A stretch of DNA of 64,000 nucleotides from an uncultured Oscillibacter sp. (GCA_949959305.1 CATLJA010000002.1:23385-87384), one strand, 5' to 3'. Counted from the first letter of the stretch, positions 53,031 to 61,063 are shown. The notes: generated by a model not told the origin, from the letters alone. Made by a program: numbers and translations.

Positions 53031-54290
53031 TTACTCGCCTAGTAGAATGGCCATATGTGCCAGGGTCGCGCTGTCGTGGCTGAAAAACTCGTCCCGCAAT
53101 CTATCCTGGCGCTGCTCATTATGGAGCATATCACGGCTGACATTGACCAGAATGTGAAACAGTTTTTCTTTTGTTGGAGTTTCCCCGCACCCCATCACGG
53201 CGGCGAAGCGGTAAAAGCCGTACAGATTGCATAGCGCCACATAGCTTTTCCAGAGTGCTTCTTTACTTCTTAACATAGGAAATGTGGTATAGAGCATCAC
53301 CGCTATCATGAGATTCTCGAAGAAATACTCAATATCTCCCATCCCTGCCCGGAAAGACGCTTCAAAAGCAGAATAGCGTTCTTCATCGCACCGAATATTA
53401 ACCTTGTCACTCTGTGTGGACTGATTCAGCTCCAATATATTCGGAAGAAGTCCTCTGCCACAGACGCCATTAAGCATAGCAATGGCGTTTTTTGTATGCT
53501 GCAACAGATACATCGGTCGATTCCCCGGCAGGGAACTCAGGGCCTCCTTTGCCGCATCCCCCCGTGTCAGAACAGCAAAGCGTTCAATCCACCGCTCAAG
53601 CTCCGGTTTTTCCCAATCCATATCCCGCAGTTCCTGGAGCGCCAGACCCAAAAGAAGCATCCTGTGCCGTATGGACAACGCCCGGTTTTGCAAAATATCC
53701 ACGCACATGGCGCGAATGTCGCCAAACCAAGGTCTAAGGTTATGGGAGGTCATATCAAACTGGAAAATTCCTCGTTCCGATTTTGGCAGTTCCTCCTCGA
53801 TAAAATCCACCCCATCGGGCAGGTTCCACAGCAGCTGCAAAACACCCTCACAACTGGGGGAGAGGGCATACTCAAAAGCAGCGGGAGTGCAGCGCTTTTC
53901 CATACGCGGATATTGCCTGCACACCTTGGGCAAAACCTCCTCGCCACAGAGTTTTTGCAGAGAGCATTTTCCATCTGAATCATGCAGCGGACACTGGCCC
54001 GCTTCATCCAGTTGAAACTTGGCATAGAGATTGCCGGATGCCTTCTTCATTTCCTGTGCCGACAGGCGGCGGACCGTTTTATCCAGTTTTTCCTTGAACT
54101 CCGCCGGGGCTTCCAGCCGCCGCAGTTTCAGATAATCCTTTTTATTAAACCAGATGTTCCAATCGCAATCACAGCAGTTGTCCTGACAGGCACCCATGAT
54201 ACAGCAGAAGTCCTTGTAATAGACCGGCATCAGGGCGGTCCTAATCGGAATGCGGATTTTGTCTCTTGTTACCTTGTCTTTTTCAGGCAT
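53031..54290 (-). CDS. fliB: Flagellin lysine-N-methylase (FliB family)
   Basis: 419 residues. The N-terminal cysteine cluster FCCIMGACQDNCCDCDWNIW and the second set CPLHDSDGKCSLQKLCGEEV with VCRQYPR match the FliB family, which methylates lysines on flagellin. The gene is the last of a minus-strand run: fliC, two unknowns, fliB. That proximity to a large lysine-bearing flagellin supports the assignment. GAAAGGGG box upstream. Confidence 0.88.
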   Translation of the reverse strand: MPEKDKVTRDKIRIPIRTALMPVYYKDFCCIMGACQDNCCDCDWNIWFNKKDYLKLRRLEAPAEFKEKLDKTVRRLSAQEMKKASGNLYAKFQLDEAGQCPLHDSDGKCSLQKLCGEEVLPKVCRQYPRMEKRCTPAAFEYALSPSCEGVLQLLWNLPDGVDFIEEELPKSERGIFQFDMTSHNLRPWFGDIRAMCVDILQNRALSIRHRMLLLGLALQELRDMDWEKPELERWIERFAVLTRGDAAKEALSSLPGNRPMYLLQHTKNAIAMLNGVCGRGLLPNILELNQSTQSDKVNIRCDEERYSAFEASFRAGMGDIEYFFENLMIAVMLYTTFPMLRSKEALWKSYVALCNLYGFYRFAAVMGCGETPTKEKLFHILVNVSRDMLHNEQRQDRLRDEFFSHDSATLAHMAILLGE

Positions 54291-54300
54291 CGTTTTGCCC

Positions 54301-54341
54301 CTTTCTCATGAGAAAGGGGGGCGGGCATATGCCCGCCCCCC
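54301..54341 (-). terminator. Terminator-like palindromes before fliB
   Basis: A perfect 26-bp GC palindrome (54316-54341, GGGGGGCGGGC and complement) follows the stop of the upstream gene and is continued on the minus strand by TTTCTC. A second palindrome CTTTCTCATGAGAAAG (54301-54316) adjoins it. Together they probably set partial read-through into fliB. Confidence 0.65.
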
Positions 54342-54361
54342 ACGTTCTTTTACAGCACCGC

Positions 54362-55741
54362 TCAGGTATAAGCGGGAACGCCGCCCAGCACAAAAGCGAC
54401 CTGCTGGTTCAGAGGGATCGTACCGCTGACATCGGGGGCTGCGAAATGCATGGTGACGGACCTCTCGGATTCGTTGCTGTCAACCTTGTCCAGCGTATAG
54501 CTGTGCTCGACCGAGCCCAACGAAATGAAGCCGAACAGCTTCACCTTGACGCTGTTATCCGTGTGGATGTGCTTTTTGAACTCCGCCACATTGACTTCCT
54601 TGAACACCACGTCAATGGTAGGCTCACGGCTGATCACAAACGTTTTGAGGAAATTCAGCCTGCCCTTCGGGCCGAAAAGGCTCTCGACAGAGAACTCACT
54701 GCCCAGCAGCTTGTAGCCGTCCGCATTGTCGTTCCCGGTATTCTCCTGGATCTCGCGCAGGATGTTCACCGCATACCAGCCCAGCTTATTGTCTGAGGAC
54801 AGAGACAGCGGCATCACACCCACAGTGGTCAGGCCAGGATAGGTGATGTCGATGGAAAAGTTCGTTTTCTCAGATGTGAACTCGCTGACATCCACCTGCG
54901 AGGAGTGAGACGCCGTAATGTTCAGCAGGCCCACAATGGGAATATGCACATCGCCTTTCCCTTCCACATGGACTTTGCAGCCCGAGGATGAGAAGGAATC
55001 GCCCGACAGATGGATCTTCAGCGCGTTGCTTCCTGTTCCCAAACTGCCGATCAACTGGTTGGCTGTGGGCAGCTTATCGAACGCCACATAGTAGGAAGCG
55101 TCCCCCGTCTGGAGGCCGCCGTTCTTTGCGGTGGGCGCGGTGGCGTTCTGGATGGCGGCATTCAGGACCGCCGTGGCCTGGGAGGCGCGGGAGTGGAGCT
55201 GGTACGCCTGATTGGACATTTCGATATAGGTTGCCAGCGCGTCTTTCAGCGCGGTCAAATAGACAGGCAGATTATCACAGGTCTCCGTGACCGGACCGTA
55301 CTGCTCCGTAAGCTGGTTAAACACATCGGCGATCTTCCCTCCGGGAGGGACCGGGTCGGTAAAATGGAAGCCGGAGTCGGTGAAGGCGCTCAGCACAGAG
55401 GCGATCTGCGCCTCGGCAGCCTCGTCCCACTCGTTGAGCTTCTTCTGCGTCGCCTTGGAAAAGACAAAAGCGGTGCTTTTGAAAACCTGGCGCAGCAGAT
55501 CAGACAGCTTCTGGGCGCTGACGCTAACGATCCCATCCTTATCCGTCTGGATGGTGGAATTCAGCGTGGAGAGGGTCTGCTCATTGTAATAAGCGTTCGC
55601 TCCGTAGGTGATGCCGTAATTGAACCCGGCGGGGCAGGCGGCGGCGGCAAATTTGCCGTCCAGCTTCCCAGGCATGGCCGATGCGGCTTTTTCGGAGAGC
55701 AGTTGGTTAAATTCTTTTTGAAGGGGAAGATTTGTACTCAT
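54362..55741 (-). CDS. Unknown protein, helical N-half and beta-rich C-half
   Basis: 459 residues from ATG 55741 (an in-frame ATG four codons earlier is possible). The first third has CPAGFNYGITYGANAYYNEQ and long helices (QKLSDLLRQVFKSTAFVFSK, ALATYIEMSNQAYQLHSRAS); the rest alternates strands (KVHVEGKGDVHIPIVGLLNI, TNFSIDITYPGLTTVGVMPL) to the end PAYT. No signal peptide or membrane helix. It lies between fliC and fliB with a partner of 112 residues. The helical-plus-beta layout recalls pore-forming or structural proteins but no family is recognised; no function assigned. Confidence 0.65.
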   Translation of the reverse strand: MSTNLPLQKEFNQLLSEKAASAMPGKLDGKFAAAACPAGFNYGITYGANAYYNEQTLSTLNSTIQTDKDGIVSVSAQKLSDLLRQVFKSTAFVFSKATQKKLNEWDEAAEAQIASVLSAFTDSGFHFTDPVPPGGKIADVFNQLTEQYGPVTETCDNLPVYLTALKDALATYIEMSNQAYQLHSRASQATAVLNAAIQNATAPTAKNGGLQTGDASYYVAFDKLPTANQLIGSLGTGSNALKIHLSGDSFSSSGCKVHVEGKGDVHIPIVGLLNITASHSSQVDVSEFTSEKTNFSIDITYPGLTTVGVMPLSLSSDNKLGWYAVNILREIQENTGNDNADGYKLLGSEFSVESLFGPKGRLNFLKTFVISREPTIDVVFKEVNVAEFKKHIHTDNSVKVKLFGFISLGSVEHSYTLDKVDSNESERSVTMHFAAPDVSGTIPLNQQVAFVLGGVPAYT

Positions 55742-55816
55742 AATTTCACCCATTTCTTTCTATCTTTTGATTTTGGCAAGGACCTGTCTGTCCCGGTCGT
55801 ACCGGTGCGGACGGAT

Positions 55817-56155
55817 TCAACCGTAGCGCACTAAATTCAGTCTGCTGTTCAGCAAGGTGCCGGAAGCCTTATAGGCCGCAGTTCGGCCAATGTTGGAGTA
55901 AAAAATATATTCCTCCGCCGCGATCTGACGGGAACCGGCTACGATAAAGGTAATCAAACGGACATGGGTGCCGTCCTCAATGCCAAGCTCTTTCAGATCC
56001 ACGGTCCGTTCCGCCGCAGTATAGATATCCGCGTACTCTGCGGGTTCCCAGGTTTTCCAGCTTTCCTCGCCCCCCGGCCTGTAATTGACATGGAGCCGAC
56101 AGATAAAAGCGCCCTGGTTCATCAGCCTGAAATAGCGAATCGCACCCATTTCCAA
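55817..56155 (-). CDS. Small beta-sandwich-like unknown protein
   Basis: 112 residues. RYFRLMNQGAFICRLHVNYR, WEPAEYADIYTAAERTVDLK, VRLITFIVAGSRQIAAEEYI and KASGTLLNSRLNLVRYG alternate strands, consistent with a single beta-sandwich domain. Start is TTG 56155 or ATG 56149; a GGAAGGAG box lies 11 nt before the TTG. It precedes the 459-residue unknown by 75 bp and the two probably act together. Family not recognised. Confidence 0.6.
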   Translation of the reverse strand: MEMGAIRYFRLMNQGAFICRLHVNYRPGGEESWKTWEPAEYADIYTAAERTVDLKELGIEDGTHVRLITFIVAGSRQIAAEEYIFYSNIGRTAAYKASGTLLNSRLNLVRYG

Positions 56156-56204
56156 TGTAACACAAGCTCCTTCCGTCTTAACGCGAGTCCTTGCCTAAAA
56201 GTCC

Positions 56205-56228
56205 GGGGCGGGACCGAAGCCCCGCCCC
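56205..56228 (-). terminator. fliC terminator
   Basis: On the minus strand GGGGCGGG pairs with CCCGCCCC around CTTCGGT, followed by GGACTTTTAG, 40 bp after the flagellin stop. Confidence 0.75.
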
Positions 56229-56268
56229 TTGTACTAACTCGCTACTTTGTTTAATTCCACTATCGGGA

Positions 56269-59079
56269 TTAACCCAGCAGCTGGAGTACGCCCTGGGGCA
56301 GCTGGTTGGCCTGGGCCAGCATGGCCTGGGCGGACTGGACCAGGATGTTGTTCTTCACGTAGCTCATCATTTCCTCGGCCACGTCGGTGTCACGGATAGA
56401 GGATTCGGCGTCCTGGATGTTCTCGGCCATCACGGACAGGTTATTGCTGGTGTGCTCCAGACGGTTCTGGATCGCGCCCAGACCGCCGCGGACATCAGAA
56501 ACGTAGTTGATGGCGTTCTTGACCACATCAATGGCAGCCTGTGCGCCCTCCTGAGTGCTGATATCCAGGTCATTGATGCCCAGAGCGGAGGTGTGCATAT
56601 CATTGATGGAGACCTTCAGCTGGTTGTACTCATGGCTGGTGTCGCCGAGCTGGAGCTTCAGGCCGCCCTTGCCGTCATAGAAGCTGATGTTCAGCTTGGG
56701 AATGGAGCCCTCAGCCTCGTTGGCGGTGATGGTCACGGTGCCGTCATCGGCAACCTCAACAGTAGCGCCCTGGGCCACATTGGCGAAAGCCTCACCCAGA
56801 GCTTTGGCGTTGATCTTGTCAAAGTCGGAAACCTCAATGCCAGTGCGGCCGCTGGAAGCCTTTTCGCCCTTCTTGACAAACTCATAGGTCTTGGAGTTGG
56901 TCCCATCGCTGATAGTCATATAGGAGCCAGCCTGGATCATGCTGGGATCGAATTTGAAGGACACGGTGGGGACTTCGTCACCGTAGGGGGTGGTGATCTC
57001 CATGGCCTTTACATCGGAACCCTTCGCGTGGGTGGTGATCTTCACGGTAGCGCCATCCGCCGCGGCGGTGTACTCCTTCGCGTCGGCATCAGCCGGATCA
57101 TTGGCGGAAGGGGCGTTGCCGTTGATCTTCTCAGCGAAGGCGCTGGCAACAGCGTTCAGGTCGCTCAGGTCGTCCACCACAACCGCCTCGTTGCTGCGGT
57201 TGGTCACGTCACGGGCATCCTTGACCAGCTCATAGGTCTTGCCGCCCACGGTGATGGCGGTGCCGTAGTTCACATCCTGCGGCTTGCCGTCCGCGCCCAC
57301 ACCAAAGGTGAAGGAGGACTCGGCGGCGCTGGGATCGGTGCCCTTGGTGATCTTGGTCTCGACAGCGGCGGGATCAGACGCGCTGAAGGTCACGTTGGTG
57401 ATGCCGCCGCCAATACCGGCCTGAACCGGACCGGCCTTTGCGGAAGTGAAGGTAATGCCAGTGGCGGCACTAGAGCCGATGGTGATCTCCTTGCCGGAGC
57501 CAAAGATTTCGCCGGCTTTGACCTGCTTGCCGTCATTCAGCGTGACCATGGTAGCATCGTCGCCGGTCTTCTCCAGCTGGGTCTTCATGTTGCCCAGGGT
57601 AGCCGCATAGTTAGCCCCGACCGCAAAGTCCTTGCCGGCGGTCAGCTTGATGTTGAAGTTGCGGCCATCGGACAGGGAACCGGTCAGCTCGATCACATCG
57701 CCGGCACTGAAATTGGTGCTGTCATCCGTGCGGGCAACCTGGTACTTGGAGGCAACATTCGCTGTACCGGCAGTCGCGCAGGCCGTTGCGGTGACCGTCG
57801 TGTCGCGGCTGGAATCCTCGGCGTTGCTACGCGCAACGCTGGCAATGTCAAACTGGCCGTCCAGCTTGGCGGCTACATTGACGCTGCCCTGTTCAGCGCT
57901 CCCGTCGGCGAGCTTCGCATTTGCTGAGATATTAAACAGGTCGCCCACCTTGAAGCGGCTCTCGTCTGCAACGGTGCCGTCCTTGTTCTCAAACTTGGCT
58001 TCCTTCAGGGCGTTGACGATATTTGTGGTGGTGTCCGCAGGGCCGCCCCCAATCATCTCCTTTGTGACATTTACCTTAGCCACCAGATTGGCGTTGCCCT
58101 GCGCATCCTTGAAGGTGAAGGTGAGCACATCGCCGTCCTTGAGATCCAGGCTTGTGGCAGTGCCGTCGAACAGCTTGGTAAAGCCGCCCTTCGCCGCTTT
58201 TGCGGGAGAAGCATTCGTAGTACCGGCCGTATAAGTGCCGGTGCCGAAGGTCACGCCCTTGTCGTTAACCTTGACGCTCTTGACGGCGGCCTCGGAAGCG
58301 CCCTCCGCCTTGGCGGTCAGGGTGACCTTGGTGCCGTCCACCTTCACATCGAACTTCTGAGAAATACCGGCATCGTTGCTCAGGGCCTTCTGGATGCTTT
58401 CCGCCTGCTCCTCGGCGGTGGCTCCCTTGATATCATTAGTGCCGGTACCAAAGTTCAGGGTTTTGGTGCCGCTGGTGCCGAGGGTAGTGTCTGTGAACTC
58501 GATGGCCATGGTATCGCCGGTGCCGAACAGGCTGGACACATCAATGGTGGCCTCGCCCTTGGTGCCGCCGCCGTTGACGCCGTCGTTGATGGTCAGACCC
58601 TCAACGATGCTCTTGGTGGAAGCCTTCACACCCTCAGCGGTGAGGTTCCGGGAAGAGAGGGAGCCGTCCAGCAGCTTGATGCCGTTGAAGTTGGCGCTGT
58701 CGGCAATGCGGTTGATCTCGTCTTTCAGGGCGGTGACTTCCTTCTGGAGCGCCTCGCGGTCCACGTCGTTCTGATAGGTGCCGTTGGCGGACTGGGTGGC
58801 CAGGTAATCCATGCGGTTGAGCATGTCGTGGATTTCCTGCATCGCGCCCTCAGCGGTCTTCACCAGGGAGGTGCCGTCCTTGACGTTCTTCTGGGCGGCC
58901 TTCAGGCCGGTGATCTGGGCGCGCATCTTCTCGGAGATGGCCAGACCGGCGGCGTCGTCACCGGCGCGGTTGATCCGATAGCCGGAGGACAGTTTCTCCA
59001 GGTTCTTGGCGAGCGCGTTGGTGTTGTTGGTGTAGTTCCGGTAGGAACTCATGGCGGGGATGTTGTGTTGGATTCTCAT
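56269..59079 (-). CDS. fliC: Large flagellin
   Basis: 936 residues, more than twice a typical Clostridial flagellin. Canonical D0/D1 ends: MRIQHNIPAMSSYRNYTNNT, LSSGYRINRAGDDAAGLAIS at the N-terminus, and RLEHTSNNLSVMAENIQDAE, NNILVQSAQAMLAQANQLPQ GV at the C-terminus, so it should assemble. The central ~650 residues are a long, Lys- and Thr-rich variable region of repeated beta domains (KTYELVKDA, SKTYEFVKKG and similar). No HExxH protease motif seen. Start 59079 (MRIQHN) is chosen over ATGs 6 codons upstream because AAAGGA lies 9 nt before it. A csrA gene precedes and a FliB methylase follows. No other flagellar gene is present here. Confidence 0.93.
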   Translation of the reverse strand: MRIQHNIPAMSSYRNYTNNTNALAKNLEKLSSGYRINRAGDDAAGLAISEKMRAQITGLKAAQKNVKDGTSLVKTAEGAMQEIHDMLNRMDYLATQSANGTYQNDVDREALQKEVTALKDEINRIADSANFNGIKLLDGSLSSRNLTAEGVKASTKSIVEGLTINDGVNGGGTKGEATIDVSSLFGTGDTMAIEFTDTTLGTSGTKTLNFGTGTNDIKGATAEEQAESIQKALSNDAGISQKFDVKVDGTKVTLTAKAEGASEAAVKSVKVNDKGVTFGTGTYTAGTTNASPAKAAKGGFTKLFDGTATSLDLKDGDVLTFTFKDAQGNANLVAKVNVTKEMIGGGPADTTTNIVNALKEAKFENKDGTVADESRFKVGDLFNISANAKLADGSAEQGSVNVAAKLDGQFDIASVARSNAEDSSRDTTVTATACATAGTANVASKYQVARTDDSTNFSAGDVIELTGSLSDGRNFNIKLTAGKDFAVGANYAATLGNMKTQLEKTGDDATMVTLNDGKQVKAGEIFGSGKEITIGSSAATGITFTSAKAGPVQAGIGGGITNVTFSASDPAAVETKITKGTDPSAAESSFTFGVGADGKPQDVNYGTAITVGGKTYELVKDARDVTNRSNEAVVVDDLSDLNAVASAFAEKINGNAPSANDPADADAKEYTAAADGATVKITTHAKGSDVKAMEITTPYGDEVPTVSFKFDPSMIQAGSYMTISDGTNSKTYEFVKKGEKASSGRTGIEVSDFDKINAKALGEAFANVAQGATVEVADDGTVTITANEAEGSIPKLNISFYDGKGGLKLQLGDTSHEYNQLKVSINDMHTSALGINDLDISTQEGAQAAIDVVKNAINYVSDVRGGLGAIQNRLEHTSNNLSVMAENIQDAESSIRDTDVAEEMMSYVKNNILVQSAQAMLAQANQLPQGVLQLLG

Positions 59080-59160
59080 AATCATGATTCCTTTCATAAA
59101 TAATTTTGGGATTTGCGCTCCACTGTGTTTTCGCTATATTCCCTGCTCCCACGCAGTGGA
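59079..59160 (-). promoter_or_regulatory. fliC leader with CsrA-type GGA sites
   Basis: The Shine-Dalgarno box sits in ATGA-AAGGAA-TCAT (59097-59084), a small stem with GGA in a hexaloop, the shape bound by CsrA. Upstream TCCACTG/CAGTGGA (59160-59154 with 59125-59119) closes a loop with two GGGA motifs. Together these give several GGA triplets in about 80 nt, so translation control by the adjacent CsrA is likely. Confidence 0.6.
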
Positions 59161-59236
59161 TAGTGCGCCGCCCGGTCCAGGCTCCGTGGCCTTTAGAGCG
59201 TGAAACGTGCGCGGCGCTATATTTCAACCGGCTGGC

Positions 59237-59602
59237 CTAGCCGTTTGAAACCTGGTTGGTCTGCTCCGGTTCAACCGGGAACATGTGGTTGAGCTGCCGC
59301 CGCAGGGTTTGGACATTGCTGTCCCCGCCGTCCATTTGGGACAGCAGCCGCCGCATGGCGGACAGCGCCTGGGCGCGGCTCTGATTCCAGATGATCTCCT
59401 TCCGGTGCCAGCGGGGGCCGTCAAACACACAGCCGGGACGCTGTCCGCCGCCGCGCTCCAGAACCTCTCCGCGTAAAATGGTGATCTCTTTGGGCGCGTC
59501 AACCATCAGCTTGCAGCGGTCGCCGGAGATGTGGTACAGCTGGACCACAATGTCCTCGCCGATGGTCATGTACTCCCCCTGGTTCAGATTCAAGCAGAGC
59601 AT
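59237..59602 (-). CDS. csrA: CsrA with long C-terminal extension
   Basis: 121 residues; start 59602 (MLCLNLNQGEYMTIGEDIVV) with AAAGGAG 9 nt upstream. The first ~55 residues are CsrA: Leu4, IGEDIVVQL, KLMVDAPKEITILRGEVLER with the RNA-binding Arg near residue 44. A further ~65 residues (HRKEIIWNQSRAQALSAMRR, VQTLRRQLNHMF) extend beyond the usual 60-80. CsrA blocks flagellin translation in Firmicutes and is countered by FliW, which is absent here. It lies between the dead TnpB with its RNA and fliC. Confidence 0.85.
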   Translation of the reverse strand: MLCLNLNQGEYMTIGEDIVVQLYHISGDRCKLMVDAPKEITILRGEVLERGGGQRPGCVFDGPRWHRKEIIWNQSRAQALSAMRRLLSQMDGGDSNVQTLRRQLNHMFPVEPEQTNQVSNG

Positions 59603-59687
59603 GTTTGTCAACTCCTTTTTCAATTTGGCGGAACAGCATTCCTTCCGTCCACCGAAAAGCCGCATCTCGCGGCGCGGACGATTTTTC

Positions 59688-59866
59688 ATCGTCACAATGT
59701 TGTGAACACCCTTTCGGGCTTCGGACGTGCGCACACGCCCTCTCGTTTCCCACTTGGCGGTTTGGAAAACGCTGAACGAAGAAAAAGCGGTTTCGATTTT
59801 CCTTCGCTCAACGCTCCCCGCGCCGCGTTCATGAGCATTCACCGGCGTTCCAACCGGCATATCAGT
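59688..59866 (-). ncRNA. Guide RNA of the TnpB-like repressor (omega-RNA-like scaffold plus 16-nt guide)
   Basis: Minus strand, directly after the tnpB-like stop. GGTTGGAACGCCGGTGAATG is a recognisable omega-RNA segment of IS605 elements. Next is a ~17-bp stem (CGTTGAGCGAAGGAAAA with TTTTTCTTCGTTCAGCG), then CGTTTTCC/GGGAAACG, then the terminal hairpin GAAGCCCGAAAGGGTGTTCAC ending at 59704. In TnpB systems the guide follows the TTCAC/TTCAA end, giving guide AACATTGTGACGATGA at 59703-59688. The scaffold is retained although the nuclease appears dead and no transposon end is visible. Its promoter is likely within or before the tnpB-like gene. Confidence 0.7.
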
Positions 59867-61026
59867 CAAGCGCAGAACTGCGCGTAACCTTCCGCTTTGA
59901 TGTTTTTGGCGGCATTGACCTCCCGGTTATGTACCGCGCCGCATTTGGGACAGGTCCAGGATTTTTCCTTGTAGCTGACAGCATCCCGCACCAGTCCGCA
60001 GGCGGAACAGGTCCGCGTCGTAGGAAGATACCGGTCAATTATGATGAGCGGCTTCCCCTGACGGTTCAGCTTGTAGCGCAGGCACTCCCGGAACATGCCG
60101 TACCCGGACTCCATCATCGTTCCGTGGGTCATGGCTTTGGTAAGGTCCTCAAAGGCGTCGGCCCTCACACACACAGCATTCCAGGCGTTGGCTATCCGCC
60201 GGGATTCCTTGTGGATGAAGTCGCGCCGCTGGTTGGCGATGTGTTCGTGGAGCAGACGGTATTGCTGCACCGCCTCCTGATAGTTCCTGGAGCCGGACTG
60301 CATCCGGCACAGCCTCTGCTGAATCTTGGCCAGCTTTTCCCGCGCCTGTTTCAGCCAGCGGGGCGGGTCCGCCATGCTGCCGTCATCTGCCACATAAAAA
60401 TGGGAGAGGGAGTATTTCAGCCCTATTGTTGTCTCCGGTGTCGGCGTGGCCGGTTCCGGCTGTTTCGCCGCATATTCGTACAAAATGTAGCAGTAATATT
60501 TTCCGCTGCGGGTCTTTTCCACGGTGATCCGCTTGAGCTTCCACCACGCCTGGGGGCGGCGGTGAAATTTGGCCCGAACGATCCCCGCCTTGGTCATGCG
60601 AATGCCGTCTTTGGTGGTGTAGATGGTGGGGCCGGATTCAAAAACGTGGTTGCAGGCGGTGAAGGAATCCCGGTCGTCCTTTTTCCGCTTGAAGTTGGGA
60701 TAGCCGAATGATTCCGGGTTTTTGAAAAACACACGAAACGCCTGGGACAGCTTGTTGTGTTCCTGAATCAGCGCCTGATTATCCACCTCCCGCAGAAAGG
60801 GGGCCTTGTTCTTGTACTTGGCGGGGGTGGGGATGAAATGCGCTCCGGTTTCCAGATAGAACCTCTGCTGGTCGGCCAGCATGTTGTTCCAGATGTAGCG
60901 GCAGCAGCCGAAGGTCTTTTCAAACAGCTCCGCCTGGGCCGGGGTCGGGTAGAGGCGGACCTTGATGGTGGTGAACTGAATGGTCTGCCCGTCTTGGAGC
61001 GAACGCTCTTTCGGTTTTCTGGACAT
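59866..61026 (-). CDS. Nuclease-dead TnpB homologue (TldR-like RNA-guided repressor)
   Basis: 386 residues of the TnpB/OrfB family: N-terminal WED-like start (TIKVRLYPTPAQAELFEKTF), ESRRIANAWNAVCVRADAFE, zinc ribbon CSACG...CPKCG. The RuvC site is broken. Active relatives read GLDYS; here GLKYS (Asp to Lys at 204). Active relatives read RDxNAA; here REVNAA (Asp to Glu at 369). The RuvC-II Glu region (VCVEDL) has a RADAF insertion before EDL, so its Glu is displaced. No tnpA and no IS ends are seen. It sits beside an omega-RNA-like scaffold, csrA and fliC, the context of TnpB-like nuclease-dead repressors. It should bind DNA with its guide and block transcription without cutting. Confidence 0.88.
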   Translation of the reverse strand: MSRKPKERSLQDGQTIQFTTIKVRLYPTPAQAELFEKTFGCCRYIWNNMLADQQRFYLETGAHFIPTPAKYKNKAPFLREVDNQALIQEHNKLSQAFRVFFKNPESFGYPNFKRKKDDRDSFTACNHVFESGPTIYTTKDGIRMTKAGIVRAKFHRRPQAWWKLKRITVEKTRSGKYYCYILYEYAAKQPEPATPTPETTIGLKYSLSHFYVADDGSMADPPRWLKQAREKLAKIQQRLCRMQSGSRNYQEAVQQYRLLHEHIANQRRDFIHKESRRIANAWNAVCVRADAFEDLTKAMTHGTMMESGYGMFRECLRYKLNRQGKPLIIIDRYLPTTRTCSACGLVRDAVSYKEKSWTCPKCGAVHNREVNAAKNIKAEGYAQFCA

Positions 61027-61063
61027 CGCAATCTCCGCCTCCTTTCCCCTGACCTCGGTTTTT

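Noticed and set aside
56191..57927. 578-codon plus-strand frame across the flagellin gene
   Set aside because: Gly/His/Val-rich antisense artefact; flagellin has conserved ends and a terminator on the minus strand.
59866..61026. Active IS200/IS605 insertion sequence
   Set aside because: No tnpA, no palindromic IS ends, and RuvC residues replaced by Lys and Glu. A dead, domesticated TnpB fits better.
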